The notes: generated by a model from the sequence alone, not told the origin. DNA of 7,346 bases from Deltaproteobacteria bacterium (GCA_016218095.1 JACREV010000166.1:1-7346); one strand, 5' to 3'. Positions 1 to 5,428 are shown, numbered from the stretch's first letter. Numbers and translations are program-made.

Positions 1-609
1 CAGGAATATCCCGGCGCCGTGGAGAAGCGTCAGTATGCCTATGATGCTCGCGGCGGCCAGGCCGAAAGACCCGAGGGGCAAGGTCTTCTTGTACCCGCCG
101 TCCCTCTTGGACAAGACTATGTTTATGAAGAAGTGTATGAACCCGATGAGCGCTCCCACCGCGAAGAGGATGACCCCCAGGTAATACATCGGGTCGCCCT
201 TCAAAGGCACGTAGGAGGTGAACATCACGTCGGCCTTGCCGAGGATGACTATCGTGTTGATGAGGGCGCCTCCTATGAGCATGAGTGCGAAGGCGACCCA
301 CCCGAGCCACGGTATGTATGTCCGCGTGCCGAGTACCACCGCCGAGGTGAAGTGGACGAGCGCTATCTCGAAGAATATTATCCACGCGAGGAGCGCGTCT
401 ATGCCGTGGAGGGTCAGGAATCTGTAATAGTAGTCGAGCGGCAGTAGATGCACGCTCGGCCATCTCGTAAGCAACACCAGCAGGGCCATGAGGCCGCCCA
501 CGGCCAGCGTCGCAAACGCCGCTATGAGGTTCCACTGCACCAGGGCCGCCGCGCTCTTGTGTATCTTAAGCCCCGATAGGGAACTCACTCTGAAGTCTGT
601 ATTTGCCAT
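1..609 (-). CDS. Cytochrome c oxidase subunit I, B-family (ba3-like), N-terminal 203 residues
   Basis: This is the catalytic haem-copper subunit of a terminal oxidase that reduces O2 to water in the inner membrane while pumping protons. The ATG at 609 opens a frame that runs off the left edge, so about 203 residues of an expected 550 or more are visible. Hydrophobic helices lie near residues 22-48, 66-92, 101-122, 143-166 and 184-203. The second helix begins YYYRFLTLHGID; H68 matches the low-spin haem ligand, and the surrounding LTLHG resembles Thermus ba3 oxidase more than the aa3 type. The CuB ligands and active-site residues are outside the window. The Shine-Dalgarno GGAGGT (621-626) sits 11 nt before the start. 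A 170-nt gap with its own putative promoter separates it from the upstream 44-aa gene. Family assignment is firm; the exact subclass is inferred from the fragment and the small, single-helix subunit II. Confidence 0.9.
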   Translation of the reverse strand, partial: MANTDFRVSSLSGLKIHKSAAALVQWNLIAAFATLAVGGLMALLVLLTRWPSVHLLPLDYYYRFLTLHGIDALLAWIIFFEIALVHFTSAVVLGTRTYIPWLGWVAFALMLIGGALINTIVILGKADVMFTSYVPLKGDPMYYLGVILFAVGALIGFIHFFINIVLSKRDGGYKKTLPLGSFGLAAASIIGILTLLHGAGIFL

Positions 610-663
610 TTTTGCCTGACACCTCCCTGTTCAAGTTTGAGACTCGCCGCCTTGCCGCAAGGG

Positions 664-704
664 ATTATGGACCGGCTGCCGTTAAGATAAAATGACCTTT
701 CTCA
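664..704 (-). promoter_or_regulatory. Putative CRP/FNR-type class II promoter for oxidase subunit I
   Basis: On the minus strand TGAG-AAAG-GTCA (704-693) is an imperfect dyad. The hexamer CATAAT (669-664, 5 of 6 to consensus) begins exactly 30 bases after its centre. This places the dyad at -41.5 from a start site near 657 and gives a leader of about 48 nt before the ATG at 609. No -35 hexamer is visible (TTTTAT in that position), as expected for an activator-dependent promoter. The layout matches promoter B upstream of the 53-aa gene. The regulator is unknown; the half-sites resemble the TTGAC/TTGAT family of FNR, FnrL and FixK but differ at the outer base. Confidence 0.5.
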
Positions 705-721
705 GCTTGGCCGTCCTTTAT
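690..721 (-). repeat. Copy A of a ~31-bp upstream element shared with 1699-1729
   Basis: On the plus strand this copy and the one at 1699-1729 both begin AAATGAC and end CCTTTAT. The first 16 bases match at 14 positions. The middle is diverged and one base longer here. Both copies lie upstream of oxidase promoters in the same orientation and register, so this is probably a duplicated control region rather than a mobile repeat. Confidence 0.55.
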
Positions 722-742
722 CCGGCTCCGGAAAGACCTTTT

Positions 743-779
743 GGCCGTCTCCCGGAAACCCGTCCCCCGGTTCCCGGCC
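743..779 (-). other. GC-rich inverted repeat directly after the 44-aa gene
   Basis: The outer arms GGCCG (minus 779-775) and CGGCC (747-743) pair, and an imperfect inner stem GGAACC/GG(G)TTTCC can form inside. There is no T-run after it, so it is not a standard intrinsic terminator. It could stabilise the 3' end of the upstream mRNA or slow read-through into subunit I. Function is unproven. Confidence 0.3.
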
Positions 780-914
780 CTACTGGATGCCCCAGACGTT
801 CGAGAGCCACTTAAGATGGGCGAACCAGATTACTATGAAGACCGCGAGGAATATGAGCGCCAGCACAAAGACCCCCGGCGCCTCCATCTCCTCCCTGTGA
901 TCGTATTTCGGCAT
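780..914 (-). CDS. 44-aa single-helix membrane protein, possible oxidase subunit IIa
   Basis: The frame begins MPKYDHREEMEAPGVF and ends NVWGIQ before TAG. A charged N-terminus of about 12 residues precedes one hydrophobic helix (about 13-33), followed by a short tail. The Shine-Dalgarno AGGAGGT is ideally placed, with a 6-nt spacer to the ATG at 914. It lies 27 nt after the CuA subunit gene and upstream of subunit I. Thermus ba3 oxidase carries a tiny one-helix subunit IIa encoded beside subunit II, so a structural or assembly role in the oxidase is the natural inference. Sequence similarity to subunit IIa cannot be judged by eye at this length. The strong ribosome site and the position support a real gene. 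Confidence 0.75.
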   Translation of the reverse strand: MPKYDHREEMEAPGVFVLALIFLAVFIVIWFAHLKWLSNVWGIQ

Positions 915-941
915 CTCGATACCTCCTTTGCCTCGTGTATG

Positions 942-1466
942 CTATTTCACGTACATCTTGCCGACCATCGTGTGGTGGCCGACCCCGCAGTACTCGTTGC
1001 AGACTATGTGGTACTCCCCGGTCGACGTGGGCGTGAGCTTCATGACATAGTCGTAGCCGGGAAGCGCCATTATGTTCATGTTGACCGGCTGGAGCGAAAA
1101 CCCGTGCAGGATGTCCATCGAAGAGAGGTGGACGTCGTAGGTCTTCCCCTTCTCAAGCTCCAGTATCGGGTACCACTGCCACATCGAGGCCTTCACGAAA
1201 ACGGGCTCCGACGGGTCCGGGTGCACTACCGGAAAGCCGTTCTCCTCGCCGACCTTGCGCTTGTCTATCATGTTTTGCACCAGCTTGTCGAAGTCGTCAG
1301 CCGAGACCGCGTAAGTCGTCGAAGGCGGGTTCTGCGAGCCGACGACGTGATAGATGGGCATGAAGATGAAGGAGACAAGCATCCATATGAGCGCCACCGC
1401 GACCCATATCCTCTCATCCTTGCTCAATGGGTTCCACCATATTCTCTCTGGCTCGTGTATCGCCAT
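942..1466 (-). CDS. coxB: Cytochrome c oxidase subunit II, CuA-binding
   Basis: This subunit accepts electrons from cytochrome c through a binuclear CuA centre on the outer face of the inner membrane and passes them to haem in subunit I. It is 174 residues long, with one transmembrane helix (about 19-40) followed by a cupredoxin domain. That is close to the small subunit II of Thermus ba3 and shorter than aa3-type proteins with two helices. The full CuA ligand set is visible: H121 in DILHGF, then C156, E158, C160, H164 and M167 in CNEYCGVGHHTM. The WQWYP aromatic patch (96-100) fits the electron-entry site. No CXXCH haem motif is present, so it is not a caa3-type fusion. AGGAGG repeats at 1471-1479 provide the ribosome site. 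The upstream 53-aa gene ends 12 nt before the start. Confidence 0.95.
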   Translation of the reverse strand: MAIHEPERIWWNPLSKDERIWVAVALIWMLVSFIFMPIYHVVGSQNPPSTTYAVSADDFDKLVQNMIDKRKVGEENGFPVVHPDPSEPVFVKASMWQWYPILELEKGKTYDVHLSSMDILHGFSLQPVNMNIMALPGYDYVMKLTPTSTGEYHIVCNEYCGVGHHTMVGKMYVK

Positions 1467-1478
1467 CTCTCCTCCTCC

Positions 1479-1640
1479 TTATGGGACTATTGGCAGCTTG
1501 GGGACATACATGATCTCGAGCAATCCCCACACCGTGTAGACTAAAGTCGGTACGACAGTACCCAGGACTAAAAGCAAAAAGATGTTGTCGTAAAACCTCT
1601 GCCCTGCCGGGATAGGCCCATCTTCCCTGTTCTCGTGCAT
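1479..1640 (-). CDS. 53-aa single-helix membrane protein heading the oxidase operon
   Basis: The frame begins MHENREDGPIPAGQRFYDN and ends KLPIVP before TAA. One hydrophobic helix spans about residues 20-44, with a polar N-terminus and a short tail. The Shine-Dalgarno AGGAGG (1648-1653) has a 7-nt spacer. It is the first gene after promoter B and is followed 12 nt later by subunit II, so it is almost certainly co-transcribed with the oxidase. I do not recognise its family. It could be an accessory subunit equivalent to IIa, a role the 44-aa protein could equally fill, or an assembly factor. Both small proteins have a charged N-terminus before the helix, but they are not obviously similar in sequence. 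Confidence 0.75.
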   Translation of the reverse strand: MHENREDGPIPAGQRFYDNIFLLLVLGTVVPTLVYTVWGLLEIMYVPKLPIVP

Positions 1641-1672
1641 AGCCCTGCCTCCTTTCGAATTTGATTCGCTTT

Positions 1673-1713
1673 AATATAATAAGATAAGGGTGCGCCTTAA
1701 ATGACTTTTGTCA
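1673..1713 (-). promoter_or_regulatory. Putative CRP/FNR-type class II promoter for the oxidase operon
   Basis: On the minus strand the perfect dyad TGAC-AAAA-GTCA (1713-1702) is followed, 30 bases after its centre, by TATATT (1678-1673, 5 of 6 to the -10 consensus). The dyad therefore sits at -41.5 from a start site near 1666, leaving a leader of about 26 nt to the ATG at 1640. The -35 position reads TTTAAG, so activator dependence is likely. This would drive the 53-aa gene, subunit II and the 44-aa gene. FNR-like control by oxygen or redox state is plausible for a terminal oxidase, but the regulator is not in the window. Confidence 0.6.
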
Positions 1714-1729
1714 GTATCCGGACCTTTAT
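1699..1729 (-). repeat. Copy B of the ~31-bp upstream element shared with 690-721
   Basis: This is the partner of copy A. The conserved part covers the dyad and its flank (14 of 16 bases), and the far end CCTTTAT is identical. Here the dyad is perfect, while in copy A one half-site base is changed (CTCA for GTCA on the plus strand). This copy is therefore the likelier strong binding site. Confidence 0.55.
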
Positions 1730-1761
1730 GGACTGCAAAAGTAAAGAATTTCCGACTGGAT

Positions 1762-1776
1762 CAGCCTGAAAAGGGC
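1762..1776. repeat. 15-bp motif shared with the porin promoter
   Basis: CAGCCTGAAAAGGGC here matches CAACCTGAAAAGGGC (3512-3526) at 14 of 15 positions in the same orientation. In the other copy the motif fills the -35/-10 spacer of the porin promoter; here it lies about 100 bp upstream of the oxidase start site. It contains a small CCT-N4-AGG dyad. It could be an operator for a shared regulator, or a coincidence. Confidence 0.35.
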
Positions 1777-1822
1777 ATTAGGGGCGTATGTGGGATATAT
1801 ATCAGAAAAAAGGGGTTTGTCA

Positions 1823-1851
1823 AATTCGGGCGGGGCCCCGGGGCGCGAATT
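1823..1851. repeat. Inverted repeat AATTCG...CGAATT around a GC-rich core
   Basis: Arms AATTCG (1823-1828) and CGAATT (1846-1851) are perfect, and pairing extends to nine positions with one mismatch (AATTCGGGC/GCGCGAATT). The core contains GGGGCCCC and overlapping CCCCGGGG. It lies between the porin terminator and the oxidase promoter, about 170 bp upstream of the latter. No T-run follows on either strand. Its role is unknown. Confidence 0.35.
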
Positions 1852-1893
1852 CTCCGGAGGTACGGCAGGGGGAAGCCCCAAGCCGCACACAAT

Positions 1894-1929
1894 AAAAAAA
1901 GAGGGGCAGGTTGAAACCTGCCCCTCTTT
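1894..1929 (-). terminator. Strong intrinsic terminator after the porin gene
   Basis: Read on the minus strand, AAAGAGGGGCAGG (from 1929) pairs with CCTGCCCCTCTTT across a 6-nt loop, and the right arm continues into a T-run ending at 1894. The stem has at least 13 perfect pairs and is GC-rich. It begins 23 nt after the porin stop codon and separates the porin from the oxidase operon. The plus-strand side has only three Ts, so it is mainly one-directional. Confidence 0.93.
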
Positions 1930-1938
1930 GATAAGGCT

Positions 1939-1958
1939 TTCTAATCGTAAGATTAGAA
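1939..1958 (-). other. 8-bp hairpin spanning the porin stop codon
   Basis: TTCTAATC (1939-1946) and GATTAGAA (1951-1958) form a perfect 8-bp stem with a 4-nt loop, and the TAA stop (1955-1953) lies in one arm. It is AT-rich and lies just before the strong terminator. It may protect the 3' end of an abundant mRNA, or may have no role. Confidence 0.35.
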
Positions 1959-3197
1959 GTTGGCGGTAAGCATGAGGTAAGCCCAGTCCTGGTCGTCGCC
2001 GTCAACTGCAAGGGCGTCGCCGACGAAGAAGCGGGAGATACCGGCTTCGACCGCAACCGCGTTGTTGTACTTGTAGGTCGCGGTCACGTCGATCTCGCTG
2101 CCGATGGAATCGTCGCCGCTACCCGTGTTCTCGGTCGCGGTGTAGTTCCAGAAGGCCGCATAGAGCTTGGTCTTCTCGTTCAGGTCGAGGGTGCCGTTCA
2201 CGGACCAGGCGGTGAGGCCGGAGAGGCCGTTACTAGTCCGCCCAGTCCAGCTGTTGGCCCCGGTCACGTCGGCATAGCCGAAGTGGGCGTGGTTGGTCGG
2301 GAAGAGGTCGGTCCAGGTGCCGTTCTCGTTGTCGGTGGCATCGTCGTCGCCGCTGCCCATGTCGAACTCTGCGCCTACCCTGAGCTTAAGAGCGGTCGGG
2401 AGGGTGTAGCCCGCCTTCGCGGCAAAGGCCCACGCGCTGATGTCGGTCGTGGCGTTCTGCTCGCCGGTCTGGAAGGGGAGCTCGACGGTGTAGTCGACCC
2501 CGGCAACAGCGCCCTTCAGCCTCGCGCCAACGGTGTAGCGGGTAAGATCGACGTTGTCGGTCTGGTGGAGGAGGTATACGTCAAGGGTGTTGTTCGGGAT
2601 CTGCTTCAGGGTCGCGTAGATACCGTTAAGATCGGTATCGTCGTTGAGGGTTAACACCGTTTCGGCGGTATCGGTAGAGTCCTCATTGATCGTAGCCGCG
2701 AACACATCGACATTGACAGCGTCGGTCGAGTACATGAGCTTGAAGGCGTCGAAGGCCCTGCCGTTGTTCGACCAGTTGAACGCGCCTATGACCCTCTCGT
2801 CGCCGTAGGCGAGTTCCTGACGGCCGGCGCGGAGCGTTACCGGCTGGTCGAGGAGGTTGGAGATGTTCACGTAGGCCTCGTGGAAGTCCACGGTGTTGTT
2901 AGTGCCGGAGTCGGTGAGAGTGCCAGTGGAGCTGTCTCCGCCCTGACCCCATGTCCTGGTGTCCTGAACGGTCACCTTTACGGAGGTGTCGTCAGTCGCC
3001 TTGGCGTTTGCTGTTACCCTTACCCTCTGCGCCCAAGAGGCCCTGCTGTCAGACGTGTTATCGTCGAAGTCCACATTGTCCCTGTACTCGCCGCGGAGCC
3101 TGTACTGCCCGCTCAAGGAAACATCTGCCGCGCTGGCGGGTACGGCCCAAGCGGCGGTGATGGCAACTGCAAAAACCGACAACAAGATTCTCTTCAT
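1953..3197 (-). CDS. Outer-membrane beta-barrel porin, alginate-export (AlgE-like) family
   Basis: This is a secreted beta-barrel of 414 residues. The signal peptide is clear: MKR, a hydrophobic core, then ASA before A24. Mature strands alternate polar and hydrophobic residues, the chain ends in ANF with a C-terminal aromatic as expected for BAM insertion, and I see no cysteine. The segment at about 105-153 (HEAYVNI, RAGRQELAYGDERVIGAF, NWSNNGRAFDAFKL) is the signature of the alginate-export domain family, although many members are general porins and do not export alginate. Loops are very acidic (for example GDDDATDNENG, DGDDQD), suggesting cation or small-solute selectivity. GGAGG (3206-3210) lies 8 nt before the ATG. 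It has its own sigma70 promoter and terminator, so it is monocistronic. Substrate is unknown. Confidence 0.88.
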   Translation of the reverse strand: MKRILLSVFAVAITAAWAVPASAADVSLSGQYRLRGEYRDNVDFDDNTSDSRASWAQRVRVTANAKATDDTSVKVTVQDTRTWGQGGDSSTGTLTDSGTNNTVDFHEAYVNISNLLDQPVTLRAGRQELAYGDERVIGAFNWSNNGRAFDAFKLMYSTDAVNVDVFAATINEDSTDTAETVLTLNDDTDLNGIYATLKQIPNNTLDVYLLHQTDNVDLTRYTVGARLKGAVAGVDYTVELPFQTGEQNATTDISAWAFAAKAGYTLPTALKLRVGAEFDMGSGDDDATDNENGTWTDLFPTNHAHFGYADVTGANSWTGRTSNGLSGLTAWSVNGTLDLNEKTKLYAAFWNYTATENTGSGDDSIGSEIDVTATYKYNNAVAVEAGISRFFVGDALAVDGDDQDWAYLMLTANF

Positions 3198-3497
3198 CCT
3201 TTCTTCCTCCTTAAGTTTGAGATATTTATTACTGCCCTGGTGAATTAACGCCGCTTTACGGCGCGTGAGACTCGGGTCGCCACAGGAAAGCCTATGAGCT
3301 GTTAATAGGCTGGTTCATCAGTCGGCGCAACATCCTCGGGAACAACAGACGACAGTAGAAGAAAGACGGAAACCTTGCTACCTTAAGACTCGTATTCAGT
3401 TGTATTTTGTTTTTACGGGAGACTGCATCGGAAGGGAAACCGGGGAGGCCTCGCATGACATATTAATATACGCGCCGCCACCCTCCTTCAAAAATGC
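3198..3497 (-). other. About 300-nt leader of the porin mRNA
   Basis: If transcription starts about 7 nt after the -10 hexamer, the leader is about 300 nt, long for a single porin gene. It can form two simple hairpins: AGCCTAT with a 9-nt loop (3289-3311, 7 bp), and CGCCG-TAAAG-CGGCG (3249-3263), which lies about 50 nt before the start codon. Neither is followed by a T-run. I recognise no known riboswitch. A Shine-Dalgarno-like GAAGGAGGG lies about ten bases into the leader with no start codon at a suitable distance. The leader may be a target for small RNAs, as is common for porin mRNAs (inference). Confidence 0.5.
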
Positions 3498-3503
3498 AAT
3501 ACC

Positions 3504-3532
3504 CTTATACACAACCTGAAAAGGGCTGTCAA
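3504..3532 (-). promoter_or_regulatory. Sigma70 promoter for the porin
   Basis: On the minus strand TTGACA (3532-3527) is a perfect -35 hexamer, followed by a 17-bp spacer and TATAAG (3509-3504, 5 of 6). The region upstream is AT-rich (3535-3564) and could act as an UP element. The predicted start is near 3497. The spacer holds the 15-bp motif also found at 1762-1776. No other gene lies between it and the porin start. Confidence 0.8.
3512..3526. repeat. 15-bp motif within the porin promoter spacer, shared with 1762-1776
   Basis: CAACCTGAAAAGGGC occupies nearly the whole space between the -35 and -10 hexamers. A protein bound here would block RNA polymerase, so if the match to 1762-1776 is meaningful the likely role is a repressor operator. 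Confidence 0.35.
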
Positions 3533-3553
3533 GCATTAAGTATGTTGATTTAG

Positions 3554-3580
3554 AAAAAAAAATTTATGAGCTTTATCATA
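3554..3580 (-). terminator. Weak possible terminator of the pyrG-kdsA-kdsD operon
   Basis: On the minus strand TATGA-TAAAGC-TCATA is a 5-bp AT-rich stem followed by AA and nine consecutive Ts (3562-3554). The T-run is good, but the stem is too weak to be convincing alone. It lies about 60 nt after the kdsD stop and just upstream of the porin promoter. The T-run may instead serve as part of an UP element. Confidence 0.35.
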
Positions 3581-3638
3581 TCCTGACGGACCTTTTTAAG
3601 CATCGCACCTCTGAAAAAGTTCTTTTTTACCTTATCCG

Positions 3639-4604
3639 CTAAACCACCCCCGCCCTTATGAGGTCGTGCATGTGTACGACGCCGACGGCGTCAAGGCCGT
3701 CGAGGACGAAAAGGGAGGTTATGGAGTCGACCTCCATCTTCTTAAGGGCCGCCTCGGCGAGCTCCCCCTTCCCTATGGTCCTGGGGTTTCTGGTCATGAC
3801 CTCGTCTACGGTCTTATTCAGGAGGTCAGGGGTCCCCTTTTCGAGCGCGCGTCTCAAGTCCCCGTCGGTTATGATACCCGAGAGCCTTCTGCCCTTGAAT
3901 ACGCCGGTCAGCCCCATCCTCTTTCCGGTCATCTCTATTATCGCGTCCCTCATCCGGGTGCCGGAGGGGACGGCCGGCATGTTTTTCCCGGAGTGCATGA
4001 GGTCTTCGACCTTCATGAGGCGTCTGCCGAGCGACCCCGCCGGATGGAGCGATGCGAAGTCCTCGGCCTTGAACCCCCTCTTCTCAAGGAGCGCGACGGC
4101 CAAGGCGTCGCCCATGGCGAGGCATGCGGTCGTCGAGGCCGTAGGCGACAATCCCAGCGGGCAGGCCTCCTCTTTTACCCCCACGTCGAGGACGGCCTCG
4201 GCGTACATCGCAAGGGTGGACTTCTTTTTTCCCGTCATGGCGATCATGGCCGCACCCAGCCTCTTTACGACCGGGATTATCTTTATGAGCTCCTCGGTCT
4301 CTCCGGAGTTGGATATGGCGATCAGGATGTCGTTCCTCATTATCATGCCGAGGTCGCCGTGGACTCCCTCGGCCGGGTGCAGGAAAAAGGCCGGGGTGCC
4401 GGTGGAGGCCAGGGTGGACGCTATCTTCTGCCCCACTATCCCGCTTTTGCCCATGCCGCTCACCACCACCTTGCCGGTCACGGCGAGGACCATGTCTACG
4501 GCCTTTGAAAAGTCCGAGTCGAGCCTGTCCTTCAGGGCCTTCACGGCGCGGGACTCTATGTCGAGCACGCGCTCTGCGGCGCGAATGGATGGGTCTTTCT
4601 TCAT
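3639..4604 (-). CDS. kdsD: Arabinose-5-phosphate isomerase (KpsF/GutQ family)
   Basis: This enzyme converts ribulose-5-phosphate to arabinose-5-phosphate, the first committed precursor of KDO, in the cytoplasm. The 321-residue chain has the usual layout: a sugar-isomerase (SIS) domain (about 35-175) and two CBS domains (about 198-260 and 266-321). Visible signatures are VVSGMGKSG with K53, the counterpart of the E. coli catalytic lysine; AISNSGETEE (96-105); LSPTASTTA (152-160); and SLHPAGSLGRR with H187, the counterpart of the catalytic histidine. Length is close to E. coli KdsD (328). The ATG overlaps the kdsA stop as ATGA, and adjacency to kdsA favours KdsD over the sorbitol-operon paralogue GutQ. 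kdsC, often next in this cluster, does not follow; the next gene is a separately transcribed porin. Confidence 0.95.
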   Translation of the reverse strand: MKKDPSIRAAERVLDIESRAVKALKDRLDSDFSKAVDMVLAVTGKVVVSGMGKSGIVGQKIASTLASTGTPAFFLHPAEGVHGDLGMIMRNDILIAISNSGETEELIKIIPVVKRLGAAMIAMTGKKKSTLAMYAEAVLDVGVKEEACPLGLSPTASTTACLAMGDALAVALLEKRGFKAEDFASLHPAGSLGRRLMKVEDLMHSGKNMPAVPSGTRMRDAIIEMTGKRMGLTGVFKGRRLSGIITDGDLRRALEKGTPDLLNKTVDEVMTRNPRTIGKGELAEAALKKMEVDSITSLFVLDGLDAVGVVHMHDLIRAGVV

Positions 4605-5428
4605 TTTACGGGGAAACCCCTTACAATGGAGTCTATGGAGGAGAGCTCTTTCAGGAGCCCGGCGAGCGCGGAGAGCGCGATGGAGTTCGGCCCGTCGCAG
4701 AGCGCGGCATCCGGATTTTTGTGGACCTCCATGAATACGCCGTCCACGCCGATGGCGAACGCGGCTCTCGCCAGGTAGCGCGCCATCTCTCTATCGCCGC
4801 CCGAGCACGTGCCGAGGCCGCCTGGCCTCTGGACGCTGTGGGTGGCGTCGAATACTACCGGGTAGCCCAAGGCCCTCATTATGGGCAGGGCCCTGTAATC
4901 GACTACGAGGTTATTGTACCCGAAGCTTACGCCGCGCTCCGTGATGATTATCCTATCGTTCCCGGTAGAGGCGGCCTTATCGACCGACTGGGCTATATCC
5001 TCAGGGGCCATGAACTGGCCTTTTTTAATATTAATGATCCTCCCCGTGGACGCCGCCTCTATTATAAGATCGGTCTGGCGCGAAAGGAAGGCGGGTATCT
5101 GGATGATGTCAACGACCTCGGCGACGGCGGCTACATCCGCCTTGCAGTGGACGTCCGTCAGGACAGGGACCTTGAACTCGTCTCTCGCCTTCTTTAAAAT
5201 GCGCAGGCCCTCCTTGAGGCCGGGGCCGCGGAAGGACTTTACAGACGTCCTGTTCGCCTTGTCATAGGAGGCCTTGAAGACGAACGGGAGGTCCAAGTCC
5301 GAGGTTATCCTTTTGAGTTCCCCGAGGGTGGCAAGGGCGGAGGCCTCGTCCTCGATGACGCAGGGCCCCAGGATGAAGACCGGCGCCTCAGAGCCTATGG
5401 AGAAGCCGTTGACCTTAATCTGCCTCAT
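4601..5428 (-). CDS. kdsA: 3-deoxy-D-manno-octulosonate-8-phosphate synthase, metal-dependent class
   Basis: This enzyme condenses phosphoenolpyruvate with arabinose-5-phosphate to give KDO8P for the lipopolysaccharide inner core. The 275-residue chain is a single TIM barrel of the DAHP/KDO8P synthase family. Key motifs are LGPCVIED (20-27), FKASYDKANRTS (51-62), LTDVH (90-94), QIPAFLSRQTD (110-120) and DATHSVQ (194-200). C23, H197, E234 and D245 have exactly the spacing of the Aquifex aeolicus metal ligands C11, H185, E222 and D233. The enzyme should therefore be metal-dependent, unlike the E. coli type, which has Asn at the cysteine position. The start at 5428 overlaps the end of pyrG by 14 nt, and the stop overlaps the kdsD start by 4 nt. 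Confidence 0.97.
   Translation of the reverse strand: MRQIKVNGFSIGSEAPVFILGPCVIEDEASALATLGELKRITSDLDLPFVFKASYDKANRTSVKSFRGPGLKEGLRILKKARDEFKVPVLTDVHCKADVAAVAEVVDIIQIPAFLSRQTDLIIEAASTGRIINIKKGQFMAPEDIAQSVDKAASTGNDRIIITERGVSFGYNNLVVDYRALPIMRALGYPVVFDATHSVQRPGGLGTCSGGDREMARYLARAAFAIGVDGVFMEVHKNPDAALCDGPNSIALSALAGLLKELSSIDSIVRGFPVK
4610..4620 (-). promoter_or_regulatory. Hairpin masking the kdsD ribosome-binding tract
   Basis: On the mRNA the AAGGGG tract is followed by UUU and CCCC, so GGGG (4620-4617) can pair with CCCC (4613-4610) five bases before the kdsD ATG. The only Shine-Dalgarno-like sequence is thereby hidden unless ribosomes finishing kdsA open it. With the ATGA overlap this suggests strict translational coupling. 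The stem is only 4 bp but all GC. Confidence 0.4.

Noticed and set aside
741..1544. Long plus-strand open frame opposite the oxidase genes (267 codons)
   Set aside because: It is antisense to the well-supported CuA subunit and both small genes. The product has no recognisable domain and is explained by codon bias of the minus-strand genes.
1708..1914. Open frame of 68 codons on the plus strand
   Set aside because: It starts inside the oxidase promoter dyad, crosses the GC-rich inverted repeat and ends within the terminator stem. It has no convincing ribosome site and a low-complexity basic product.
3290..3420. Possible cyclic-di-GMP riboswitch in the porin leader, because of GGTAGCAAGGTTTCCG
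   Set aside because: The diagnostic upstream parts of the class I aptamer (GCAAACC-like and CGCAAAGCC-like segments) are absent, so only a short resemblance to one strand remains.
3396..3461. 21-codon leader peptide in the porin mRNA
   Set aside because: The Shine-Dalgarno-like GGAGGG is about 19 nt from the ATG, too far, and the peptide shows no regulatory pattern such as repeated codons.
3550..3603. 17-codon frame after kdsD with an AGAGGTG tract before the ATG
   Set aside because: Spacing from the tract is only about 2-3 nt, and the frame runs through the T-run of the putative terminator (Phe codons). Chance is the simpler explanation.
3613..3629. AAAAAG/CTTTTT palindrome just after kdsD as a terminator
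   Set aside because: The stem is nearly all A-T with a 2-nt loop and cannot serve as an intrinsic terminator on its own.
3666..4508. Long plus-strand open frames opposite kdsD, and similar ones opposite kdsA and pyrG
   Set aside because: The minus-strand proteins carry complete family motifs over the same bases. The plus-strand frames have no domain sense and reflect the GC-rich third positions.
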